Source: Hevea brasiliensis
Taxonomy: Eukaryota; Streptophyta; Magnoliopsida; Malpighiales; Euphorbiaceae
Reading direction: 5' to 3'
DNA length: 64,000 bases
Assembly: GCF_030052815.1 (NCBI RefSeq)
Contig: NC_079505.1
Coordinates: 61,873,309-61,937,308, forward strand
Shown: positions 56,337 to 64,000 of the stretch, piece by piece
How the letters are laid out: the number at the start of each line of letters is the position of its first letter
How positions within the stretch are numbered: position 1 is the stretch's first letter
Translations under genes and position numbers: made by a program
Notes under the pieces: generated by a model
Databases searched by the model: none
What the model was told of the DNA's origin: nothing
The model's input: the letters and a program-made list of their open reading frames with translations, nothing else

Positions 56337-57434
56337 TCATAGACCCATCTTCTCAAGATGTCGGTCTAATTGAGTTTGTGACATAGGCTTTGTGAATGGA
56401 TCAGCTGGATTTTCGGCTGATGCTATTTTCTGTATGGCTACATCGCCTTGCCCAGCTATCTCTCTGATAATGTGGTAGCGCCTTTCTATGTGTTTGGATT
56501 TCTGGTGAGAGTGGAGTTCCTTAGCTTGTTTGACTGCTCCATTGTTATCACAGTAGAGAGGAACTGCTGATTCAATGGAAGGAACTACTGCAAGTTCTGT
56601 CACGAACTTCTTTATCCAAATAGCCTCTTTTGTAGAATCTGATGCAGCAATGTACTCGGCCTCTGTAGTGGAATCCGTAGTCATACTCTGTTTGAAACTC
56701 TTCCAACTGACTGCACCTCCATTACAAATGAACACAAACCCAGAAGTGGGCTTTCTATCATTGATATCTAATTGAAAATCAGAACCAGTATAACCATCCA
56801 ATTGCAAGTCACCACCTCCATAAATCAAGAATAAATCCTTAGTTCTTCTCAAGTACTTAAGGGTATTCTTGACAGCTATCCAATGTTCCAAACCTAGATT
56901 GGATTGAAACCTATTAGTCAAACTAACAGCATATGCGATATCCGGCCTAGTACACAACATTGCATATATTAAACTTCCAATAGCCGAAATATATGGAATC
57001 CTAGCCATTTTATCTCTTTCCTCTGGTGTCTTTGGAGACATCTCTTTAGATAGGTGGATACCATGTCTTACTGGTAACAATCCTCTCTTAGAATCAAGCA
57101 TGTTAAACCTCTTTAACACCTTTTCCAAGTATAGACTTTGGGATAAATCAATTATTCTTTTTGCTCTATCTCTATAGATGTGAATTCCAAGAATATAGGT
57201 TGCCTCCTCTAAGTCTTTCATGTAGAATATATTTGACAACCATGCCTTGACAGTTGTCAACATACCTATGTCATTACTTATCAATAAAATGTCATCTACA
57301 TATAAAATAAGGAAAGTGACAGCACTCTCACTAACCTTCTTATATACACATGGCTCATCCATATTTTTTATAAAACTAAATGATTTAATGACTTCATCAA
57401 AATGGATGTTCCAACTTCTCGAAGCTTGTTTCAA
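56337..57434 (-). CDS. C2 RT C-terminal half plus RNase H (open frame)
   Basis: A 365-residue frame without stops. It starts in RT at KQASRSWNIHFDEVIKSFSF, has FLILYVDDILLISND (YVDD catalytic pair), YMKDLEEATYILGIHIYRD, SAIGSLIYAMLCTRPDIAYAV and then RNase H: GYTGSDFQLDINDRKPTSGF, TTEAEYIAAS, VPLYCDNNGAVKQAKE, KHIERRYHIIREI and ADPFTKPM, ending normally at HLEKMGL. The first Asp in GYTDSD is Gly here (C1 keeps it), which probably harms RNase H. The natural polyprotein continues upstream, where stops occur at about 57449 and 57656. Confidence 0.88.
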   Translation of the reverse strand: MKQASRSWNIHFDEVIKSFSFIKNMDEPCVYKKVSESAVTFLILYVDDILLISNDIGMLTTVKAWLSNIFYMKDLEEATYILGIHIYRDRAKRIIDLSQSLYLEKVLKRFNMLDSKRGLLPVRHGIHLSKEMSPKTPEERDKMARIPYISAIGSLIYAMLCTRPDIAYAVSLTNRFQSNLGLEHWIAVKNTLKYLRRTKDLFLIYGGGDLQLDGYTGSDFQLDINDRKPTSGFVFICNGGAVSWKSFKQSMTTDSTTEAEYIAASDSTKEAIWIKKFVTELAVVPSIESAVPLYCDNNGAVKQAKELHSHQKSKHIERRYHIIREIAGQGDVAIQKIASAENPADPFTKPMSQTQLDRHLEKMGL

Positions 57435-58126
57435 CTTATAAATAGATCATTTTAGCTTGCATACCTTGGAACCATCTTGGGATTCAAAACCCCTAGGTTG
57501 TTCCATGAAAATATTTTCATCAATGTTTCCATTGAGAAAAGCTGTTTTAACATCCATTTGCCAAATCTCATAATCATAGTATGCAGCTATTGCTAATAAA
57601 ATCCTAATTGATTTAAGCATGGCAACAGGTGAAAAAGTCTCCTCATAGTCGATTCCTTACCTTTGGCGAAACTGTTTCGCAACTAGCCTTGCTTTATAGG
57701 TCTTTACCTTTCCATCAGAACCAATTTTCTTCTTGAAAACCCATTTATTCCCTATAGGTACAATACCTTTAGGTGGGTCAACAAGGTCCCAAACTTGGTT
57801 CTTATGCATGGAATCAATTTCGGATTTCATAGCTTCAATCCATTTTGAAGAGTCTATATCTGATATAGCTTCTTCATAGGTAAGAGGATCATCTCCATGA
57901 TCTATTTCTTCATGAGTAAACAACTCTTATTCATCTTCATGAAGAAAACCATATCTCTCTGGTGGGTGAGATATCTTGGTCGATCTGCGAGGAATTACTG
58001 TAAATGTTTCATCAATAGGTGGGTTGACTAGATGGATCTATATCCATTTGATCTGTTGGTTGGTCAGAATTCTCTAATTCTAACTCTATTTGCCTTTTTT
58101 TGCTACCTTCTTGAATAAACTATTAT
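57435..58126 (-). pseudogene. C2 integrase-RT linker and RT N-terminal part
   Basis: 57923-57657 reads HEEIDHGDDPLTYEEAISDI, VWDLVDPPKGIVPIGNKWVF, YKARLVAKQFRQR, then TAA where C1 has Gln (KQGID). The frame continues past it through MDVKTAFLNGNIDENIF (first catalytic Asp) and EQPRGFES. A TGA replaces the Arg before SIY, and SIYKLKQ has Lys for Gly. A further frame break lies between 58127 and 57923. The two stops look like single-base changes. Confidence 0.85.
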
Positions 58127-59560
58127 TCAAGAAATATGGCATCTCTGTTTACCACAACCTTTTTGTGATGTAGGCAAATAAAAATAATATCTAAAACTTT
58201 CTTTTGGATATCCAACAAATTGACCTTTTTCTAATCTGGTTTTCAATTTATCAGTGTTTAGCTTTTTAATATAAGCTGGACAACCCCAAATCTTAACATG
58301 CTTAAGACTCGATTTTCTTCCATGCCATATCTCATAAGGTGTGGAAGAGACTGATTTTGATGGAATCCTATTCAGAAAATGCAAAGCTGATTCTAATGCA
58401 AATCCCCAAAAGGAGATTGGCGTATTAGTATAGCTCATCATACTGTGTACCATATCTAATAGGGTATAATTTCTCCTTTCAGATACACCATTCAGTTGTG
58501 GCATTCCTAGAGGAGTCAGTTGGGAGACAATGCCATGCTCTTTCAAGTATTCATCAAATTCAGTACTTAAGTATTCACCTCCACGATCTAATCGAAGAGT
58601 TTTAATACTTTTTCCTATTTGATTTTCTACTTCACATTTAAAATCTTTGAACTTTTCAAAAGATTCATGTTTGTATTTCATCAAATACAAATACCCAAAC
58701 CTTAATTTATCATCAGTAAAGGTAATAAAGTAATGAAAACCGCCTCTAGCCATTTCCTTAAATGGACCACATACATCACTATGTATCAATTCCAAAATAT
58801 TTTTAGCTCTTAACCCTTGTCCAACAAAAGGTAATCTAGCCATTTTGCCTTGAAGGTAGGATTCACAAGTTGGAGTAGGTTCAGAACTCAATGAGGATAA
58901 AATCTCCATTTTCTCCAGCTTTGCAATCCTATCTTCTGCAACATGACCTAATCTTAAGTGCCAAATATATTTTGAACTTAAGTTGATTTTCATCATGGCA
59001 TTACATTCATTTAGATTGCCTGCATTAGATTTGTATTTAACATTATTATCTAAATAATAAAGTCCATTATGCATATAACCCGAGCCAACATATTTATTTC
59101 CAAAATAAATGTTGCAAACATCATTTGTGAACTGAAATTCATAGCCATTTCTAGTTAAACTATATATAGAAATGATGTTCTTAAAAGCATTAGCTACATG
59201 CAAAACATTATTTAAATACAAAACATGTCCATTCTTATATAAAGATTTAGATCTTATGGCTAAAGCTTCAACAATTGAGCCATTGCCAATCCAGAGTCTA
59301 ATATCTCGTGATTGCAAGCTGCTGCTACTTACTAGTTCCTGCATATCATAAGTAATGCGAGAACTAGCACTAGTATCTAAAACCCAAGTTGTGGATGAAC
59401 TATGAGTATCATCAGAATCTAAATAACAAGACATAGACATACCTTCTGAAGGTCTATCCTTCTTGTCCTTCAGTGAAGTAAGATACTCTAGGCAGTTCTT
59501 TTTCCAGTGCCCATCCTTCTGGCAGTGGAAACATTTTCCCTTGCTTTTGTTAGCTTTGAT
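58127..59560 (-). CDS. C2 nucleocapsid knuckle, protease and integrase (open frame)
   Basis: The frame is open from about 59560 to 58127. It begins with the knuckle CFHCQKDGHWKKNC, then MSMSCYLDSDDTHSSS. The protease site reads TTWVLDTSASSRITY; copia proteases usually have DTGAS-H, so Gly and His are changed. Next come the pre-integrase zinc region WHLRLGHVAEDRIAKLE and CESY (the last Cys is Tyr; C1 has CESC). The integrase core has ELIHSDVCGPFKEM, KTLRLDRGGEYLSTEF and QLNGVSERRNYTLLDM, so D, D and E are all present. PYEIWHGRKSSLKHVKIWGCP follows. The frame ends by a shift at PTSQKGCGKQRCHIS where C1 reads QKVVVSRDATF. Confidence 0.88.
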   Translation of the reverse strand: MKANKSKGKCFHCQKDGHWKKNCLEYLTSLKDKKDRPSEGMSMSCYLDSDDTHSSSTTWVLDTSASSRITYDMQELVSSSSLQSRDIRLWIGNGSIVEALAIRSKSLYKNGHVLYLNNVLHVANAFKNIISIYSLTRNGYEFQFTNDVCNIYFGNKYVGSGYMHNGLYYLDNNVKYKSNAGNLNECNAMMKINLSSKYIWHLRLGHVAEDRIAKLEKMEILSSLSSEPTPTCESYLQGKMARLPFVGQGLRAKNILELIHSDVCGPFKEMARGGFHYFITFTDDKLRFGYLYLMKYKHESFEKFKDFKCEVENQIGKSIKTLRLDRGGEYLSTEFDEYLKEHGIVSQLTPLGMPQLNGVSERRNYTLLDMVHSMMSYTNTPISFWGFALESALHFLNRIPSKSVSSTPYEIWHGRKSSLKHVKIWGCPAYIKKLNTDKLKTRLEKGQFVGYPKESFRYYFYLPTSQKGCGKQRCHIS

Positions 59561-59577
59561 CTTGCCCTTTTATTTGT

Positions 59578-60306
59578 CTATCTTCTTGGAAGGTCCAGGA
59601 TTTGAGGTTTCTTATTCTTATTGCCCTTCTTCTTTTTGGACTTTCCAGCAGAAGAAGAAGATGCAATCAAAGCCACTTCTTTTCCTCTATTGGCCGGCAT
59701 ATTCTTTTGGGCAATAACCAGCATGTTAAGTAACCCAGCCAAAGTACACTCTTGCTTTGTCATATGGAAATTTGTCACAAAATTCTCAAATGACTCAGGC
59801 AGGGATTGAAGGATCAAATCCGTCTGCAGTTGGAAATCCATGTGAAAATTAAGATGTTCCAGCTGCTCAATAAGCCAAATCATCTTGTGGACATGATCTC
59901 CTACATTCTGTCCCTCAGACATCCTCATGCGGAATAGCTGTCTAGATATCTCATAACTAGCATTCCTACTGTGCTCACCATACAACTCTTGTAGGTGAAG
60001 GAGGATCTCACTTGCATTCTGCATATTTTCATGCTGCTTTTGTAACTCATTAGTCATAGAAGCAAGCATGTAACATTTGGCTCTCATATCATGCCCCTTC
60101 CATTTGTCCGAAGTGTCTAGTTCCTCTTGAGTGGCATCTGGAGGTAACGGACCAGGAACCTTTGAGTCTAAAACATATCCAATATGTTCTAGGTTCAGGA
60201 CAAGTTTTAAATTTCTAAGCCAATAAGAAAGATTAGGTCCTATCAACCTATTGTGATCAAGTATGCTCGCAAGGATATTGGATGGTGGTGGTTGTTGTGT
60301 GCTCAT
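59578..60306 (-). CDS. C2 gag (open frame)
   Basis: A 242-residue frame with ATG at 60306, shared with C1 (48030): STQQPPPSNILASILDHNRL, GPNLSYWLRNLKLVLNLEHI, AKCYMLASMTNELQKQHENM, ILLHLQELYGEHSRNASYEI, RQLFRMRMSEGQNVGDHVHK, DLILQSLPESFENFVTNFHM, and a basic tail (AGKSKKKKGNKNKKP). This is the copia gag (UBN2/Retrotran_gag) and would form particles. The frame ends at DLPRR by a one-base shift just before the zinc knuckle, so gag and the rest of the polyprotein are no longer in one frame. Confidence 0.9.
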   Translation of the reverse strand: MSTQQPPPSNILASILDHNRLIGPNLSYWLRNLKLVLNLEHIGYVLDSKVPGPLPPDATQEELDTSDKWKGHDMRAKCYMLASMTNELQKQHENMQNASEILLHLQELYGEHSRNASYEISRQLFRMRMSEGQNVGDHVHKMIWLIEQLEHLNFHMDFQLQTDLILQSLPESFENFVTNFHMTKQECTLAGLLNMLVIAQKNMPANRGKEVALIASSSSAGKSKKKKGNKNKKPQILDLPRR

Positions 60307-61837
60307 TATTATCAGAAAAATTAACTACAAAAAATAACTAGATTAATTAGTAAATTTATCAAGTAATTAACCAAAATGATTATAGTCTTTTAATCAAATT
60401 GGTCCTCCCGCTAACTTGGCGAATCCTCCACTTCCAAAGTAGGAAACGAAAATCCTAGTTGGATAGATTTCTAGTGGCTGATTGAATTCTTATAGTCTTA
60501 TTGATCATCCTCAGGCACATCCATTATTGGAATTACAATAAACTATAAGTGAGCAACTCCTTATCCATCACATCTTATGTGAGGTTCAATCATTTATTTA
60601 GCCCATAATGCTCAAAATCTTAGGCGCGTCCATTATTGATTTATCTTGCATTAGTTAAGTTGATCCCAATGAGCCAGTCAACATGCATATAATTTTAATG
60701 TCGTCAGGCACATCCATTATTGGCCACCAACTATTTACATATTTACAACATCTTATGCTTAACAATTATTCTTAAGAAAATCTCTTAAATTAATACATTA
60801 TTCCCAAGCTTATATAGATAATAATGCAAGTATTTAAAATTTCTTAAAATAATTGCCTCAATGGAGGGCCATGATATAATTACCATAATTATACCATTAC
60901 CAACTCAATCATTTGCTTGGAAAATTTTGTGGTCGAATTAATTACTATTATGGTCTCATTTTGCACATTATCTAATTGGCTTGCATATATCATATACTTG
61001 CATATATTCATACACATCTCATATATACATAGATAAATAAATAATATGGTATGATCATGGACTTTCTAAGGGATTCAATTCTAAGCCATTAAGAATTGAA
61101 TCAGGGCATTCCTAGGTGTATTTCATTCATTTATTTTACAAGAGTTGCTGAAGGAGTAAATAATCAACACTTGATCTTGATTTCCTCCCACTGGTCCCAC
61201 CAATGCTCTTGACCTCCTTGTTCTTCTTGCAATCCAATTACATTGTAATTCTTGGTATGCCAAGGCGAGTTTATAAGAATATGGACTTTAAAGTCCTCAA
61301 ATAAATGAAATTACAACCTAAATTATTACAACATTTATAATACATGCCACTAAAATAAAATTAATTATTTTACATGCCAATGAAAAATAAAAGAAATAAA
61401 TCCAATCACATTGATCTTTTATTGTCCATGATCATCCATCATGCATATTAAAATTTAACAGTTAAATAAAATATACATATTAAAAATTAAATTGAATATC
61501 ATATATTCAACCAAAATTAAATTTGAATCTCATTCAAATAATTTTAAATTTAGAAATTTTTTTCTAAATTTAATACCTTGAAAACAATTTTCAAAAATTA
61601 ATTGTGTGATTAAAATTTCTAATTAAAAAATTTAATTAGGTATGGACTTAATTATGAGCTTTAAGATATACAACAATTACATAATGAGCCCAAAAACAAG
61701 CCCAATAACCAAACACACCCTTGGGCTGTGTATCTTGCCCAACTCACCCCTAGAGCACCCAAATCAGCTTTAAATCAATATAAATTTGATCCAATCACAC
61801 AACTAAGCCTCATAAACAATCTTAATGGCAAATATAG
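60307..61837 (-). other. C2 leader between PBS and gag
   Basis: 1.5 kb, noncoding. It holds three copies of the ctcaggcacatccattattgg-like motif (about 60511, 60619, 60701) and the block shared with C0 and C1 (about 60980-61440). Only one minisatellite unit is present (about 61520). Confidence 0.75.
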
Positions 61838-61851
61838 TGGCTCTGATACCA
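61838..61851 (-). other. Primer-binding site of C2
   Basis: Minus strand TGGTATCAGAGCCA, identical to C1, 2 bp inside the 5' LTR. Confidence 0.9.
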
Positions 61852-61853
61852 AT

Positions 61854-63962
61854 TGAAGGAGTGAAAGCGTGAATTAGAGGGCATTAGAACCTTGAATTTC
61901 AAAAATTATTTCTAAGGTTACATACACTGTACCAAATGTCTTATGATCCTAATCAATTTCCAATGCCCACCAAAACATATTTTAGCATGCATCAAAATTT
62001 CATTTGCCATTAAAGATTATGAATTAACATTTAATTCAATTAAATCCTAACTAAAAGAGGGATTTTTAGATACTAACCTCTTGATGCACAATTAATGCAA
62101 ATCCGACTCTTAGGATGTTCTCAGGACCCCAAATGTTGTCCCTCTAGTTTGTCCACCATAAGCACACACCAAAGTTACAATGGCAGCCCCTAGATTGGCT
62201 TCTCAAGCCTTATCAACCAATTTTGAGATGGGGTTTATGCTTTGTGAAGGTTGTATGAATGTATTGGGAGTTAGAAACACTTTCTAATAATTTTAATTCA
62301 AGAGAAAATCAAAGTTTTTCCTTTGAATCAATTGAGAAATTGAAGAGGAGAGGGAGACACCAAAAGTGATGGCAACTTTAGAGAAAAGAGAGAGGAGTGA
62401 TTTTTTCTTTATAACTTTTCTTTACATACTTAGGTCAAACCCTCACTCACTCTCTTGCCACATATCATCACAAGATTCCATCTTGTTATTATTCCATTTA
62501 ATCCTATGAAGCCAAGTGTCAAGCTCCATTTAAATCATGACATGTGGTCTTCCATCATAGGAAGACAAGTGGCAAGAACATATGGTGCCACATGTCACCA
62601 TCTCATGGTGCCATATGTCACCATGTGAAAAGACCAATTTGCCCTTACTTTTTAATTTGAGTTCTTAACCCAAAATTATAATTTCTCCTCTTTAAATCAA
62701 TTTATATCAAATATAAATTAATTAATTAATTAATCTCCATTAATTAATTTCTCATTATTAAATTCATATTTAATCAAATTAAATATAAATTTAATTTATA
62801 CTATACATCCAATAACCTAGATTTGGTTTCAAGTCATGCTAGAGACTTTGCAATCTTATTGCAAACCAAACCTCTTTAATTAATTAATTAAACTCTTTAA
62901 TTAATCAATTAAATCACATTTAAATAGTGATTTGCTTGTGTATATATGTGACTTAGTAGGTTTATTACTTATTGGCAATGAGAAATGATATTAACTCTTA
63001 ATATCATAAGAACTCTTTCATACTATAAATGATTTTCCTAAATCATTTTAGGCATCTCATAGACCATGGTTGACATCTATCATAGTATGTCATGGCCATC
63101 CAATCAATAATAATGAATACCTTAAATGAACCTTTAATCATATGTTACCATGCACTAGAATATCTCCGTTACAAAATCCCAATTCGAGCTGGAGTCATGG
63201 TTAATGTCAAACTCCATTTGCTATAAACATTATGTTCTCTTTTAATTCCAGTTCTTGATTAATTAGATTTTCTTATCAGAAATTCTTTTCTGACTAAATT
63301 TGTCTGTCCTAGCTAGGAACTTGAAACATCAAGAACAATTAAATGAACATAGGATTTTATCCCTATTTACTTAGGTTAACGGATTCCATCTTGATCAACA
63401 CCTCCATATATAACTAGTAGGAGCCAACACATGCCCATATACCCATACACAGTACAAGTATGAAAGCAGTATCAAACTCAAACCACCTATATATAAGATA
63501 ACTGTGTTATCTCAGGTCTAAAAATTATATGCACTGATATGATATATGAAAATGCATTGACAAGAGTAAACTCCATGTGCTTGTCATAAGCGTCACTGGT
63601 TCAGCCTACTTATCATGTATAAGTGCTTATCATATTTATTATGTGGCATGAGACTCACCTCTCCATCTTATTTATATCTCATATAAATACCTTAGGAACA
63701 AACATGATTACAATCTTTCTGGATGAGTCATGTCCTTTGTGAATTATCCTCGATTGTGAACCAATTTATGATACTTTGTTTTAGAAACACTGTCACTCAT
63801 ATTCTTAACAACTTAAGAATAGAATTTCTAACAAAATATCAATGGACCTTTTCAATTACACATAAATATATTATGTAAACGAAAAAGTGAAATTGCCTTT
63901 TTATTCATAAAATATGTACAAAATACATACAAAATGATATGCTCTAAGGCATACTACTAACA
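61854..63962 (-). repeat. 5' LTR of C2
   Basis: TGAAGGAGTGAAAGCG ... CTACTAACA, 2109 bp, paired with 54183-56301. No coding content. Confidence 0.92.
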
Positions 63963-64000
63963 GCTCCAAAGGTGGTAGGACTGCCATCTCACTCCCTAAT
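63963..64000 (+). pseudogene. Caulimovirid coat protein resumes after C2
   Basis: Starts with the TSD copy gctcc. In the frame CTC CAA AGG it reads LQRW, TAG, DCHLTP, which fits the tryptophan-rich coat motif of petuvirus-like viruses (LKGWWD type), with the second Trp codon TGG changed to TAG. The viral arm therefore continues beyond the window. Confidence 0.65.

Larger units (their letters stand above)
54183..63962 (-). mobile_element. C2: full-length Ty1/copia element, best preserved in the window
   Basis: LTRs 54183-56301 (2119 bp) and 61854-63962 (2109 bp). Minus-strand order: 5' LTR, PBS, leader, gag, protease, integrase, RT, RNase H, purine tract, 3' LTR. Flanks are gctca (54178-54182) and gctcc (63963-63967), a TSD with one mismatch. 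It is the same family as C1, C0 and the solo LTR at 28262. Coding damage is limited to a few stops, one or two frame changes and some altered catalytic residues. Confidence 0.93.

Overview
The window looks like a gene-poor, AT-rich stretch of a plant nuclear genome, most likely heterochromatic. I found no host gene, tRNA or rRNA. Nearly every base can be assigned to nested plant LTR retrotransposons or to an endogenous pararetrovirus. Plant origin is supported by primer-binding sites complementary to initiator tRNA-Met and tRNA-Asp, Athila-type Ty3/gypsy elements with their extra ORF downstream of pol, copia elements with 2.1 kb LTRs, and caulimovirid movement-protein, coat and RT homologies. 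Low GC suggests a eudicot; I cannot name the species. Layout from left to right: (1) 1-7898 is a minus-strand Ty3/gypsy element (called G1 here) with 3.9 kb LTRs, gag and a protease remnant but no RT, RNase H or integrase; its left LTR runs off the window. G1 sits in the end of another long LTR (G0, 7899-8171), which itself sits in a copia remnant (C0, 8172-10090). (2) 10091-20056 is the 3' half of a plus-strand Athila element (A), with an open C-terminal ORF and a 1.6 kb 3' LTR. It is interrupted by a second minus-strand long-LTR, gag-only element (G2, 11637-17095) whose right LTR is cut to about 37 bp and which is flanked by a 0.49 kb direct duplication of Athila sequence. (3) 20057-38312 is a nearly complete but decayed minus-strand Athila element (B): LTR, PBS, gag, protease, RT, RNase H, integrase, Athila ORF, PPT, LTR. 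It carries a copia solo LTR (28262-30374, TSD GAGCA) between protease and RT, and a 3.7 kb gypsy solo LTR (G3, 34327-38066, TSD ACCCG) inside its 5' LTR. A and B meet tail to tail through their LTRs. (4) 38313-64000 is a rearranged endogenous caulimovirid (petuvirus/florendovirus-like). Its coat-protease-RT-RNase H arm is on the minus strand and its movement-protein-coat arm on the plus strand. It is split by two full-length minus-strand copia elements, C1 (42387-51888) and C2 (54183-63962); the viral coat sequence resumes in the last 38 bases. How the parts work together: little here looks expressible as an autonomous unit. C2 is the best preserved element. G1 and G2 resemble non-autonomous, gag-retaining elements needing pol in trans. 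Most other ORFs carry stops, frameshifts or changed catalytic residues. The most interesting signals are the gag-retaining long-LTR family with a shared block downstream of gag, a palindromic ACACGG/CCGTGT motif field in the Athila LTRs whose best palindrome keeps its pairing while its sequence changes, repeat structures in the copia leaders, the duplication around G2, and a viral fragment present twice with the same nonsense mutation.
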